Source: Oscillospiraceae bacterium (GTDB lineage Bacteria > Bacillota > Clostridia > Oscillospirales > Oscillospiraceae). From it: a stretch of 64,000 nt of DNA. The stretch spans positions 345,170 to 409,169 of the forward strand of contig SVKO01000001.1 of NCBI GenBank assembly GCA_015068455.1, given 5' to 3'. The translations under genes and the position numbers were made by a program. The notes below the pieces were generated by a model. It saw only the letters and a program-made list of their open reading frames with translations, was not told the origin of the DNA and did not search any database. This document shows positions 8,602 through 18,932 of the stretch, piece after piece. Position 1 is the first letter of the stretch; each line of letters starts with the position of its first letter.

Positions 8602-9621
8602 ATGAAGCAACACAGGCTGCAAAGGCGCCTGAATGACCGATCCGTCGCCGCGGGGCTCTGGCTGGTGCTGCTGGCCCTGCTCTTCCGGCTGGCGCTGGCC
8701 TGGCCGGCCCGGGCGCCGCAGGTACGTGTGCTCCGCCGGGCCTTTTCCCTGGCGGGTCAGTGCATCACGGTACCGAGCGTGCGTGCCGAGACGGCCTCGG
8801 AACGCGTAAAACAGCCGGAGAAACCGCCCAAGCAGATCCCGGAGCCGCCGGAACAGGCGCCGGAGGAACCCGCAAGCGTGCCCTTCAGCGATCAGGAAGC
8901 GGAGGCCATCGTCATCGACGGAAGCGACGAATGCGCACTGGACAAAGCCTCGCTGCTCCTGACGCCCCTGAGCCTTCGCACGGAAACGGATCCGCTGGTG
9001 CTGATCGTCCATACCCATACCTCCGAGGCCTACACGCCGGAGCCGGGCTGGGAATATGTGCCGTCGGATGAATACCGCACGCAGGACGCCTCGCGCAGCG
9101 TGGTGCGGGTGGGCGAGGAGCTGGCCGCGGAGCTGCGCCGCCTGGGCGTGGGGGTGATCCACGACCGCACCGTCTGCGACGACCCGGACTATGACGACGC
9201 CTACGACCGCAGCTTTGACGAGATCCGGACCCAGCTGGAGGCGCACCCGTCGCTGCAGATCGTGCTGGACATCCACCGCGACGCGGTGCCCGGGGGGATG
9301 GAGTGCGTCACGACGCTGGACGGGGAGGACTGCGCCCAGCTCATGCTGGTGGTGGGCACCGACGCCGGCGGTCTGGAGCATCCGGACTGGCGGCAGAATC
9401 TTGCCTTCGCCCTGAAGCTCCAGGCCCTGCTGAACCGCTCCAGTCCCGGCCTGTGCCGGGATATCTCTCTGCGCTCGGCGCGGTTCAATCAGCATTTCAC
9501 CCCCTGCTCCGTGCTGGTGGAGATGGGCACCACGGACAACACCCTCGCCCAGACCCTGCCCACTGCCCGCCGCCTGGCGCGCGCCCTGCAGGAACTGATC
9601 CGGGCAGCCTCAGAAGCCTGA
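8602..9621 (+). CDS. spoIIP: Stage II sporulation protein P, cell-wall amidase
   Basis: 339 residues. N-acetylmuramoyl-L-alanine amidase that acts with SpoIID and SpoIIM in septal thinning and engulfment of the forespore. A transmembrane anchor lies near residues 15-35, a proline/glutamate-rich linker follows, then the catalytic domain with LIVHTHTSEAY, DRTVCDD, VLDIHRDA, LVVGT and LVEMGTTDNTL, the family hallmarks including zinc-binding His and Glu residues. The ATG at 8602 gives the anchor directly; its ribosome site (GGGAG) is distant. No gpr neighbour, its usual partner, is present. Confidence 0.93.
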   Translation: MKQHRLQRRLNDRSVAAGLWLVLLALLFRLALAWPARAPQVRVLRRAFSLAGQCITVPSVRAETASERVKQPEKPPKQIPEPPEQAPEEPASVPFSDQEAEAIVIDGSDECALDKASLLLTPLSLRTETDPLVLIVHTHTSEAYTPEPGWEYVPSDEYRTQDASRSVVRVGEELAAELRRLGVGVIHDRTVCDDPDYDDAYDRSFDEIRTQLEAHPSLQIVLDIHRDAVPGGMECVTTLDGEDCAQLMLVVGTDAGGLEHPDWRQNLAFALKLQALLNRSSPGLCRDISLRSARFNQHFTPCSVLVEMGTTDNTLAQTLPTARRLARALQELIRAASEA

Positions 9622-9640
9622 GACTGCCCGGTTTTCAGCA

Positions 9641-10327
9641 TCACCCTGTGTATTTGTCGTTCGTTTCGTCGCCGGAGCCGGAGATGGGGATGGCTTCGCC
9701 CAGGAAGGTGGGGTCCGGCTGAAAGATGCATTTGAGGAAATCCTTGTCCCGGGCGGCGATCTCCCGCAGGTCGCGGTAAAGCTGGCCGCGATAGCGGATA
9801 TCCTCGGCGGCCACGGCGCAGGCGTCCAGGCCAAGGGCTTTGGCGCAGTACAGGGCGCGGTAGAGGTGGTACTCCTGACTGACGATCAGGATGCGTTTGC
9901 ACTGAAACACGTCCCGGGCGCGGTAGATGCTCTCATAGGTGGAGAAGCCCGCGTGATCCATGAACACGTCCTCCGACGCCACGCCCGCGTCGGTGGCGAT
10001 GCGCTTCATGGCGTTGACCTCGTCGTAGCCGATGGTGCCGTGGTCGCCGCTCATGAGGATCTTCGGCGCCGCCCCGGCCTGATAGAGCTCCAGGCCCCGG
10101 TCGATCCGGTCCCGGAGCATCTTGCTGGGGGAGCCGTCGGCCCAGACCTGGCAGCCCAGCACCAGGATGCAGTCAAATTCTCCGTCCGCCGCCGCCTGCT
10201 CCGGGGTCAGGATGCGGTCGCGGACGCTGCGGCGCACCCAGGCGCTGACGCCCAGGCCCGCCAGAGCCGCCAGCAGGCAGAGGCACAGCAGCACGAGCAG
10301 GATCCTTTTGATTGCTGTCTTTTTCAC
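9641..10327 (-). CDS. SanA/YdcF-like DUF218 membrane protein
   Basis: 228 residues. One N-terminal transmembrane helix (about 8-28) and a DUF218 domain with ILVLGCQVWADGSPS, MLRDRIDRGLELY, KILMSGDHG and ILIVSQEYHLYRA. Relatives include SanA, linked to envelope permeability and vancomycin exclusion in enterobacteria, and YdcF. The substrate is unknown. It starts 3 bp after the stop of the rhomboid gene, so the two are co-transcribed. Confidence 0.82.
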   Translation of the reverse strand: MKKTAIKRILLVLLCLCLLAALAGLGVSAWVRRSVRDRILTPEQAAADGEFDCILVLGCQVWADGSPSKMLRDRIDRGLELYQAGAAPKILMSGDHGTIGYDEVNAMKRIATDAGVASEDVFMDHAGFSTYESIYRARDVFQCKRILIVSQEYHLYRALYCAKALGLDACAVAAEDIRYRGQLYRDLREIAARDKDFLKCIFQPDPTFLGEAIPISGSGDETNDKYTG

Positions 10328-10330
10328 GGA

Positions 10331-10905
10331 TCAGCCCTTCTTTCTGCCCAGGCCCGTCGCAAATCCGAACACGATGCCGCAGACGCCGCCGAGGATGTGG
10401 GTGAACTGGGAGACCTGGTCGGTCTTCGCCACCCCCTTGAGGATCTCGCCGCCCAGATAGAGGGCGGCCACCAGGATCAGCGTGACCGGGATCGCCCCGT
10501 CCCGCACCCCGGAGAGGGACGAGAGCATGATCAGCATGAATACGACGCCGCTGGCCCCCAGCAGGGCGCTGCCGGGGAAGCACAGGAACTGGGCCAGGCC
10601 CGTGACAAAGGCCGTGATGACGATGAACAGCAGTATCCGCCGGCTGCCGTACTTCTCCTCCATGGCAGGCCCGATGACCAGCAGCAGGAGCATGTTGGAT
10701 ATGTAGTGGCTGTAGCCGGAATGGCCAAGCACGTGCAGGAAAACCGCGGATAGGCCAGGATGTCGCGCAGGGGGCAGCGGTAGACGCTGAACACCAGCTT
10801 GTTTGCCGCGCCGCCCGTCAGGATGTTCAGCCCCAGCGCCAGGAGCGACAGCAGGGAAAAACTGACGGTCACCGGGGCGTTGTAATGGATGGGAAATTTC
10901 TTCAT
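10331..10905 (-). pseudogene. Rhomboid-family intramembrane protease, frameshifted
   Basis: The N-terminal part (MKKFPIHYN, ATG 10905, with AAAGGAG upstream) and the C-terminal part lie in different frames. The C-terminal part holds the catalytic GASG serine and the histidine in FTHILGG. The break is at an A run on the plus strand (10740-10743, four A). A fifth A would restore RFFLHVLGHSGYSHYISNM, the expected rhomboid sequence. All other family features are intact, so this is a recent single-base mutation, a sequencing error in a homopolymer, or less likely programmed slippage. Active rhomboids cleave membrane proteins within the bilayer. Confidence 0.8.
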
Positions 10906-11008
10906 ATCTGCTCCTTTTCCGGCCCGGCGCGGCAAAAATCGGGGCGCCGGGGCCTCGTTAGGACGATTTGTACAAAAAATAATGGTCAATTTTGTGCGAA
11001 TTTACAAT

Positions 11009-11037
11009 TTGTTCATTTTTCGGACACGATTTATACA
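11009..11037 (+). promoter_or_regulatory. Promoter of a possible small RNA
   Basis: TTGTTC (11009-11014) and TATACA (11032-11037) with 17-bp spacing; transcription would begin near 11044, well upstream of the next gene at 11278. Confidence 0.5.
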
Positions 11038-11043
11038 TGATCG

Positions 11044-11167
11044 TCCTTTATATTGTGAGTGTAAGAACCGCAGAGCACCGGGTTCCCCGGTTTCCTATAT
11101 ATCCATTTTCTTCTTTTCTCTTTTCTTTCTCCTAAGGCGAAAACCGCAGTCAAAAGCTGCGGTTTTT
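11044..11167 (+). ncRNA. Candidate small RNA or leader RNA of about 124 nt
   Basis: Bounded by a promoter and an intrinsic terminator with no credible coding region. It contains the perfect hairpin ACCGGG-TTC-CCCGGT near 11078-11092 and a long C/U-rich tract (about 11104-11133) ending in TTCTCCT, which is complementary to Shine-Dalgarno sequences. AACCGCAG occurs twice (11066-11073 and 11142-11149), and either copy can pair with the terminator's 3' arm. It could be a trans-acting RNA or an attenuated leader of the HAD gene. No known RNA family was recognised. Confidence 0.4.
11141..11167 (+). terminator. Intrinsic terminator of the candidate small RNA
   Basis: Nine-base-pair stem AAACCGCAG/CTGCGGTTT with a seven-base loop, followed by Ts to 11167. 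Confidence 0.75.
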
Positions 11168-11277
11168 GTCTTTTTCGCGGCCATGTGATATAATGTCTTC
11201 GTTATGCAGCGCACCGGGGCCCGCACCCCGCGGGAAGGCCGATGCCCTGCGCCCCCATAATCAAGGAGGATTTCCCC

Positions 11278-12111
11278 ATGCCGAACGCCCCTCTGCTGAT
11301 CGCCCTGGATATGGACGGCAGCCTGCTCACCACCGAAAAAATCCTCACGCCCCGGGCCTCCGCGGCGCTCTCCCGCGCCGCGGAAGCCGGCGTGCTCATC
11401 GTGCCCGCCACGGGACGGTTTTATAAGGGCCTGCCGCAGGAGCTGCAGCGCGCGCCCTATGTGCGCTACTGCATCACCATCAACGGCGCCCATGTGTACG
11501 ACGCAAAGCTGGACCGCACCGTTTCGGCGCAGGAGCTCCCCTGTGCGCGGGCCCTGGCGGCCATGGAATATCTGGACACCCAGGACGTGATTTATGACTG
11601 CTACCAGGGCGACTGGGGCTGGATCACCAGAGCGTTCTGGGAAACGGCGCCGGAATTCGTGCCGGATCAGTATTATCTGAAGATGCTGCGCTCCCTGCGC
11701 AATCCCGTGGACGAGCTCAAGGCCCATCTGCGGGCCGCTGGCCGGGACGTGCAGAAGATCATCATCTTCACCCGCACGGACGAACTGCAGGACGAGCTGC
11801 TCGAAACCCTGCCGGCGCGGTTCCCCGACATGGTGGTGACCTCCTCGGCCCGGCACAACATTGAGCTCAACGCCCCCGCCGCCAACAAAGGCACGGCCCT
11901 GCGGGCCCTGGCGGAGGCGCTGGAAATTCCCCTGGAACGGGTCATGGCCGTGGGCGACGGGCTCAACGACCGGAGTATGCTGGAGGCCGCCGGCATCGCC
12001 GTGGCCATGGGCAACGCCCACCCGGACATCAAGGCGATTGCGGACTTCGTGACCGACGACTGCGATCACGACGGCGCGGCGAAGGCCATCGAACGGTTTT
12101 GTTTATCGTAG
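11278..12111 (+). CDS. Cof-type HAD-superfamily sugar-phosphatase-like protein
   Basis: 277 residues, a normal length for the Cof/YidA subfamily. Motif I is ALDMDGSLLT (nucleophile and acid Asp), a C2B-type cap lies in the middle, and motif IV is AVGDGLNDRSML near the C-terminus. Such enzymes dephosphorylate small metabolites, often sugar phosphates or flavin and pyridoxal phosphates; the substrate here is not deducible. The ATG at 11278 follows AAGGAGG; an upstream in-frame start lacks one. Confidence 0.88.
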   Translation: MPNAPLLIALDMDGSLLTTEKILTPRASAALSRAAEAGVLIVPATGRFYKGLPQELQRAPYVRYCITINGAHVYDAKLDRTVSAQELPCARALAAMEYLDTQDVIYDCYQGDWGWITRAFWETAPEFVPDQYYLKMLRSLRNPVDELKAHLRAAGRDVQKIIIFTRTDELQDELLETLPARFPDMVVTSSARHNIELNAPAANKGTALRALAEALEIPLERVMAVGDGLNDRSMLEAAGIAVAMGNAHPDIKAIADFVTDDCDHDGAAKAIERFCLS

Positions 12112-12133
12112 GGGCGCATCCCCGGATGCGTCC
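12111..12133 (+). repeat. Short hairpin after the HAD gene
   Basis: GGGGCGCATCC pairs with GGATGCGTCC across a two- to three-base loop directly after the stop codon. No T tract follows. It looks like a REP-type palindrome or weak transcript-end structure. Confidence 0.4.
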
Positions 12134-12203
12134 GCTCGCGCTGATTTGATCTGCGCGGCGTCGTTGGTTCCCTACAGGCGCGGTGCAAACGGACGATGCG
12201 GCT

Positions 12204-12713
12204 TCAGGAAACCTTGATCCCCTTCGAGGCGAAGAATCTGACGCATTCCTCCGCCGAGCCCTTGGTGAAGGCGTCCTCGGGGAGCAGGAACATGAGATTT
12301 CCCTTCGTATGGGGCACGATCAGGCGGTCGGTGCGGTAGATCCGCTGGAAGCTGGATATGGCGGTGTTGGTCTTCGCGCCGGGTCCCTCGGATTCCACGC
12401 GGTCGTCATAGATCCGGACGGTGACCTCGGGCGGGCCCTCGTGGAACATCTCCTCCTCCCGCCGGTCGACGTTCTGCAGGGTCCAGTGGAAGAACCAGCC
12501 CCGCAGCAGCACGATGAGCACCACGCACATCGCCGCGATCAGATTGACGGGATCTCCCCGCCAGAACCAGAGCGCCAGATTGAGCACGACGCATATGATC
12601 ACCATCACGTGCATGGCGATGGCGCTCGGCCGCTTGCGGAACATATAGCGCTGGGCTTCCTTGACCTGGTCCACGCTGCGGGTATAGTGCAGCTCAAACA
12701 GGGGCTCGTTCAT
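12204..12713 (-). CDS. YcxB-like membrane protein
   Basis: 169 residues with two adjacent transmembrane helices (about 35-75) and a C-terminal soluble region, the layout of the YcxB-like family. The tail contains RIYDDRVESEG and SFQRIYRTDRLIVPHTKGNLMFLLPEDAF, matching the conserved half of that family. Function is unknown. The ATG at 12713 overlaps the stop of the preceding hydrolase gene as ATGA, so the two are coupled; the longer in-frame start at 12737 is less likely. Confidence 0.75.
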   Translation of the reverse strand: MNEPLFELHYTRSVDQVKEAQRYMFRKRPSAIAMHVMVIICVVLNLALWFWRGDPVNLIAAMCVVLIVLLRGWFFHWTLQNVDRREEEMFHEGPPEVTVRIYDDRVESEGPGAKTNTAISSFQRIYRTDRLIVPHTKGNLMFLLPEDAFTKGSAEECVRFFASKGIKVS

Positions 12714-13228
12714 CCGTTCAGCACCTCGATCTGGCACACGCGCATGGCGTCCAGGGCGTTTTTATGGCTCTCGGGGCTCACGCCGGCGCAGCAGGCGGCG
12801 TCCACCGCCACCGGCACCTCCGGCAGGAAGGCCTTGACCAGCAGGGCGTTGGAAATGACGCAGATATCGGTGCACAGGCCGATGAGCTCCACGCGCTCGG
12901 GCTGGATGCTCAAAAGGCAGCGGCCCAGATCCACCGAGCCGAAGGTGGGCTTATCCAGGATCAGCGCGTCGCCCACGGGCAGGGCGCTGGAAATCTCCCA
13001 GCCCCCGGTTCCCTTGATGCAGTGGGGCACGGGAAGATTTTTCCCCTCCTGGGTATCCATATAGTTCTCAAAATGGGTGTCGCGGGTGAAGATCACTGCC
13101 TCGCCCCGTTCCCGGGCCAGCTCGATCCGCTTGCGCACCGCGGGGACGATCTTCTCGGCCTCCGGCGTGCCGAGGGCGCCGTCGATAAAGTCATTCTGCA
13201 TGTCAACAACGATCAGTACGTTCATCAT
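12710..13228 (-). CDS. Isochorismatase-family cysteine hydrolase (nicotinamidase-like)
   Basis: 172 residues. The fold's catalytic Asp-Lys-Cys set is visible: Asp in VVDMQNDFIDGAL, Lys in LDKPTFGS and Cys in GLCTDICVISNAL. FTRDTHFENY contributes the metal-binding type residues seen in nicotinamidases, so nicotinamide hydrolysis for NAD salvage is likely, though other amides are possible. GGGAGCGGC precedes two adjacent ATG codons (13228 and 13225). It is the first gene of a two-gene operon with the YcxB-like gene. Confidence 0.85.
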   Translation of the reverse strand: MMNVLIVVDMQNDFIDGALGTPEAEKIVPAVRKRIELARERGEAVIFTRDTHFENYMDTQEGKNLPVPHCIKGTGGWEISSALPVGDALILDKPTFGSVDLGRCLLSIQPERVELIGLCTDICVISNALLVKAFLPEVPVAVDAACCAGVSPESHKNALDAMRVCQIEVLNG

Positions 13229-13270
13229 GCCGCTCCCTTCCGCCCGTCATTGGGCGTTGATTCTGACAGT

Positions 13271-13299
13271 ATTTTACCAAAAACCCGCGGAAAAAACAA
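13271..13299 (-). promoter_or_regulatory. Promoter of the isochorismatase-like operon
   Basis: Minus-strand TTGTTT (13294-13299) and TAAAAT (13271-13276), 17-bp spacing, 43 bp upstream of the start codon. Confidence 0.65.
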
Positions 13300-13337
13300 T
13301 ATGAAATCCGCAGAAACCGCCGTCTTCTGTTTTAATT

Positions 13338-13371
13338 AAAAAGGAGCTGCCTTCGCAGGGCAGCTCCTTTT
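13338..13371 (-). terminator. Terminator of the dnaA-gyrA-rnhA gene cluster
   Basis: Twelve-base-pair stem (13340-13351 with 13359-13370) bearing GGAGCTGCC. It is followed on the minus strand by a T run, directly after the rnhA stop. Confidence 0.88.
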
Positions 13372-13372
13372 C

Positions 13373-13822
13373 TTATTTCATAAACCTTCGGCTCTCGGCC
13401 ACGGCCAGGGCGTCGCAGCGGTTGTTGCAGGCGTTGTCGGCGTGGCCCCGGACCCAGTGCAGACGCACCTCGTGGGTCTCCAGCAGGGCAAGCAGCCGCT
13501 CCCAGAGGTCCACGTTCAGGGCGGGCTTCTTGTCCGGCTTGCGCCAGCCGTTCTGCCGCCACTTATAGACCCAGCCCTTTTCCAGGGCGTCGGCCAGATA
13601 GCGGGAGTCGGTGTAGAGCTCCACGGTGCACGGCTCGGTCAGGGCCTCCAGGGCCCGGATGGCGGCGGTGAGCTCCATGCGGTTGTTGGTGGTCTCCGCC
13701 TCGCCGCCGGAGATCTCCTTCTCGTGGGGCCCGTAGCGCAGGATCGCCCCCCAGCCGCCGGGGCCGGGGTTGCCGGAGCAGGCGCCGTCGGTGTAGACCG
13801 TGACGGTCTTACGCCTCGGCAT
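13373..13822 (-). CDS. rnhA: Ribonuclease HI
   Basis: 149 residues, the usual length. It hydrolyses the RNA strand of RNA-DNA hybrids, for example at R-loops and Okazaki primers. The active-site carboxylates are visible: Asp in [12 protein letters not shown], Glu in NRMELTAAI, Asp in YTDSRY and Asp in [11 protein letters not shown]. The start overlaps the 3' end of gyrA by 14 bp, so it is the last gene of the origin-linked cluster. rnhA is not a standard member of this cluster. Confidence 0.95.
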   Translation of the reverse strand: MPRRKTVTVYTDGACSGNPGPGGWGAILRYGPHEKEISGGEAETTNNRMELTAAIRALEALTEPCTVELYTDSRYLADALEKGWVYKWRQNGWRKPDKKPALNVDLWERLLALLETHEVRLHWVRGHADNACNNRCDALAVAESRRFMK

Positions 13823-16355
13823 CGGTTCCGTCCTCCGCGCTCTGCTCTTCCGCGCCGTCGGTCTCCGGCTCGTCCTCCTCCGCGGCCACCGCCTGCACGG
13901 CGCAGACGCGGCTGTCCTCGCCCACGCGCATGAGGATGACGCCCTGGGCGTCGCGGCGATAGACGTTCACGTCCGCCGCCGCCATGCGGATGATGACGCC
14001 GCCCTCCTCGATCATCATGATATGATCGGTGTCGCAGACGATGCACACGCCCGCCACCTTGCCGGTGCGGTCGCTCAGGGCGATGTTCTTCATGCCCTTG
14101 CCGCCTCTGGACTGGGGCCGGCGGATCTCGCCGTCCTGGCGGAAATACTCCTCCACCGGGGTGCGCTTGCCGTAGCCGCGCTCGGTGACGGTGAGCAGCT
14201 GCGTGCCGGGCTCGGCCACGCCGGCGCCCACGATATAGTCCCCCTCGGCGAGCTGCATGCCCCGCACGCCCACGGCGTCGCGGCCCATGCAGCGCACGTC
14301 CGTCTCGGAGAAGCAGATGGCCATGCCGTCGTGGGAGGCCAGGATGATGTTGTCATTGCTGCCGGTGGACAGCACCGCCACCAGCTCGTCGCCCTCGTCC
14401 AGGCTCAGGGCGCGGATGCCCGCCTTGCGGGCGGTGTTGAGCAGGCTGAGCTCCAGGCGCTTGACGGTACCGCGGCGGGTGACGAAGGTGAGGTAGCGCT
14501 CCTCCTCCATGGTGCGGGTCAGCAGCATGGCGGTGACCTTCTCCTCGGGCTCCAGGGGCAGCACGTTCACCACGGCGGTGCCCCTCGCGGTGCGGCCGCT
14601 CTCGGGGATCTGATAGCCCTTGCGGCGGTGCACCTTGCCGATGCTGGTGAAGAACAGCAGGAAGTCATGGGTGGAGGCGATGAAGAGGTTCTTGACGTAG
14701 TCCTCCTCCTTGAGGCTCTGGGCGGTCACGCCCCGGCCGCCGCGGCGCTGGATGCGGTAGACGTCCACGTCCATGCGCTTGATGTAGCCGGTGTTGGACA
14801 GGGTGTAGCAGCACTCCTTCTCCTCGATGAGATCCTCGATGTCCAGCTCGCCCTCGATGTCCTCGATGCGGGTGCGGCGGTCGTCGCCGTACTTTTCGCG
14901 TATGGCGGTGAGCTCCTCCTTGAGGATGCCCTTGAGCAGGCTTTCGTCCGCCAGGACCTGCTTGAACCACTCGATGCGCTTGAGCAGCTCGTCGTATTCC
15001 GTCTGCAGCTTTTCCCGCTCCAGACCCTGCAGGGCCTTCAGGCGCATGTCCAGGATCGTCTGGGCCTGGATCTCGCTGAGGCCGAAGCGGGCCATGAGGC
15101 GCTCCTTGGCGTCGTCATAGGACGAGCGGATGATGGCGATGACCTCGTCGATGTTGTCCTGGGCGATGAGCAGGCCCTCCAGGATATGGGCCCGGTCCTC
15201 GGCCTTCTTGAGGTCGTATTTCGTGCGGCGGGTGATGACCTCCTCCTGGAAGGCCAGGTACTCGTCGAGCACATGGCGCAGGGAGAGGATGCGGGGCTGG
15301 GTCTGGTTGTTGACCAGGGCCAGCATATTCACGCCGAAGGTGGTCTGCAGAGCGGTCTGGGCATAAAGCCGGTTGAGCACCACCTGGGGATTGGCGTCGC
15401 GCTTGAGCTCGATGACCACCCGCATGCCGTTGCGGTCGGATTCGTCGCGCAGGTCGGAGATGCCCTCCAGGCGCTTGTCCTTCACCTGCTCGGCGATGTT
15501 CTCCACCAGGGACTTCTTGTTGACCTGGTAGGGCAGCTCGTCCACGATGATGCGGATGCGGTCATGGTTGAACTCTTCAAATTCCGCATGGCCGCGCACG
15601 GTGATGCGGCCGCGGCCGGTGGCGTAGGCGGCGCGGATGCCGCTGCGGCCCAGGATGATGCCCTTGGTGGGGAAATCCGGGCCCTGGATGTGCTGCATCA
15701 GGTCTGCCAGGGTGCACTCCGGGTCGTCCAGGATGCAGATGCACGCGTCGATGACCTCCCGCAGGTTGTGGGGCGGGATATTCGTGGCCATGCCGACGGC
15801 GATGCCCGACGAGCCGTTGACGAGAAGGTTCGGCAGTCTGGCGGGCAGCACCCGGGGCTCCTGGCGGCTCTCGTCGAAGTTGGGGTCCCAGTCGATGACC
15901 TGCTTGTCGATGTCGCGGAGCATTTCGCCCGCCAGCTTCGACATTCTGGCCTCGGTGTAGCGGTAGGCCGCGGGGGGATCGCCGTCCACGGAGCCGAAGT
16001 TGCCGTGGCCGTCCACCAGGGGATAGCGCATGGAGAAATCCTGGGCCATGCGCACCATGGCGTCGTAAACGGAGGCGTCGCCGTGGGGATGGTAGCGGCC
16101 CAGCACGTCGCCCACGCAGGTGGCGGACTTTTTAAAGGGCTTGTCGGCGGTCAGGTTGTCCTCGTACATGGCGTAGAGGATGCGCCGGTGCACGGGCTTG
16201 AGGCCGTCGCGGACGTCGGGCAGGGCCCGGGCCACGATGACCGACATGGCGTATTCAATGAACGAGGTCTCCATCTCCTTGACCAGATCGTTCGATACGA
16301 TGGTCTGCTCGGGGAATGCGATATCCTCGGGTTTATAGTCTTTCGCTCTTGCCAA
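13809..16355 (-). CDS. gyrA: DNA gyrase subunit A
   Basis: 848 residues. Breakage-reunion subunit of gyrase, which introduces negative supercoils. The catalytic tyrosine is Tyr133 in [11 protein letters not shown], and the C-terminal beta-pinwheel includes the GyrA box. The quinolone-resistance region reads [12 protein letters not shown]: the position of E. coli Ser83 is Ala94, while Asp87 is kept as Asp98. Ala at this site occurs naturally in some lineages and lowers quinolone susceptibility. The start codon is TTG, chosen because AAGGAG lies 9 nt upstream. A MITE-like element separates it from gyrB. Confidence 0.97.
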   Translation of the reverse strand: MARAKDYKPEDIAFPEQTIVSNDLVKEMETSFIEYAMSVIVARALPDVRDGLKPVHRRILYAMYEDNLTADKPFKKSATCVGDVLGRYHPHGDASVYDAMVRMAQDFSMRYPLVDGHGNFGSVDGDPPAAYRYTEARMSKLAGEMLRDIDKQVIDWDPNFDESRQEPRVLPARLPNLLVNGSSGIAVGMATNIPPHNLREVIDACICILDDPECTLADLMQHIQGPDFPTKGIILGRSGIRAAYATGRGRITVRGHAEFEEFNHDRIRIIVDELPYQVNKKSLVENIAEQVKDKRLEGISDLRDESDRNGMRVVIELKRDANPQVVLNRLYAQTALQTTFGVNMLALVNNQTQPRILSLRHVLDEYLAFQEEVITRRTKYDLKKAEDRAHILEGLLIAQDNIDEVIAIIRSSYDDAKERLMARFGLSEIQAQTILDMRLKALQGLEREKLQTEYDELLKRIEWFKQVLADESLLKGILKEELTAIREKYGDDRRTRIEDIEGELDIEDLIEEKECCYTLSNTGYIKRMDVDVYRIQRRGGRGVTAQSLKEEDYVKNLFIASTHDFLLFFTSIGKVHRRKGYQIPESGRTARGTAVVNVLPLEPEEKVTAMLLTRTMEEERYLTFVTRRGTVKRLELSLLNTARKAGIRALSLDEGDELVAVLSTGSNDNIILASHDGMAICFSETDVRCMGRDAVGVRGMQLAEGDYIVGAGVAEPGTQLLTVTERGYGKRTPVEEYFRQDGEIRRPQSRGGKGMKNIALSDRTGKVAGVCIVCDTDHIMMIEEGGVIIRMAAADVNVYRRDAQGVILMRVGEDSRVCAVQAVAAEEDEPETDGAEEQSAEDGTDAEA

Positions 16356-16393
16356 AAACGTTCACTCCTTATGGAAAGGGATAATTGGGGGCA

Positions 16394-16509
16394 TTGGCTC
16401 CCTCTCTGAGGGAGCTGGCGCGCAGCGCCTGAGGGAGTTTCCATCTTTTTGTTTGCTGACTCCCTCCGTCTCTCGCTTCGCTCGAGCCACCTCCCTCGGG
16501 GAGGGAGGT
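16394..16509. mobile_element. MITE-like inverted-repeat element, copy A
   Basis: An element of about 116 bp begins with TTGGCTCCCTC and ends with GAGGGAGG. Each end is itself palindromic (left: CTCCCTCTCTGAGGGAG; right: CCTCCCTCGGGGAGGGAGG), around a short unique core near 16440-16460. The right arm shares CGAGCGAAGCGAGA with copy B. There is no coding capacity. It fills the gyrB-gyrA gap and does not interrupt a gene. Confidence 0.8.
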
Positions 16510-16516
16510 ATTTCGA

Positions 16517-18481
<1,965 letters not shown>

Positions 18482-18727
18482 TTATTTTGTGCGTTTTTCC
18501 AGGGTCGCGGGACCAAACTGGCTGAAATAAACGCGATTCATGCCGAATTCCGAGGTCAGGATGAAGGACTTCGGAAGCTCGTCGCCGGCGGAAACGGTCT
18601 CGCCGTTTTCCTCCGCCCGGCGCAAAAAGCGGCGCGTGCGCGCCGAGCAGGTGGTATTGTCGAGATCGAAGATCCCCACAATGCTGCTTTCGCGCACCGC
18701 CATATCTCCGCCGATGGGTAGATACAT
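18482..18727 (-). CDS. remB: RemB/YaaB, extracellular-matrix regulator (DUF370-related)
   Basis: 81 residues. Recognised by MYLPIGGD, VGIFDLDNTTCSARTRRFL and ELPKSFILTSEF, and by its place directly upstream of gyrB as in Bacillus subtilis. RemB belongs with RemA to a small family of DNA-binding matrix-gene regulators; its own biochemical role is poorly defined. AGGAGG precedes the ATG. Residues at the C-terminus (YFSQFGPATLEKRTK) diverge more than the core. Confidence 0.9.
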   Translation of the reverse strand: MYLPIGGDMAVRESSIVGIFDLDNTTCSARTRRFLRRAEENGETVSAGDELPKSFILTSEFGMNRVYFSQFGPATLEKRTK

Positions 18728-18761
18728 TTGTTTCCTCCTGATTCACGATTCCGCACGCCCG

Positions 18762-18928
18762 CTTGGCTCCCTCGGGGAGGGAGCTGTCGAGCGAAGCGAG
18801 ACTGAGGGAGACTGCCGTACCGATTTTCTGTACAACCCATAATCTGTGCTGAGCACATTTTTCTGCTCGCCATTCTCCCTCAGACTCCGCCTTGCGGCGG
18901 AGCCAGCTCCCTCCCGGAGGGAGCCAAG
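18762..18928. mobile_element. MITE-like inverted-repeat element, copy B
   Basis: A 167-bp element whose ends are exact complements (CTTGGCTCCCTC at 18762 and GAGGGAGCCAAG at 18928). Each arm also contains an internal palindrome, including GACTCCGCC-TTG-CGGCGGAG in the right arm. The core (about 18811-18870) is AT-richer and non-coding. It begins 34 bp upstream of remB and ends 4 bp before the stop codon of the DUF559 gene. No transposase is present, so movement would require one in trans. Confidence 0.85.
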
Positions 18929-18932
18929 GTAC

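Noticed and set aside
13800-16409. 869-codon open frame antisense to gyrA
   Set aside because: The opposite frame is unmistakable gyrA; the antisense frame is a by-product of GC-rich third positions.
16356-16516. Ordinary rho-independent terminator between gyrB and gyrA
   Set aside because: The nested palindromes match the element at 18762-18928, and no T tract ends the stems, so a repeat element is the better explanation.
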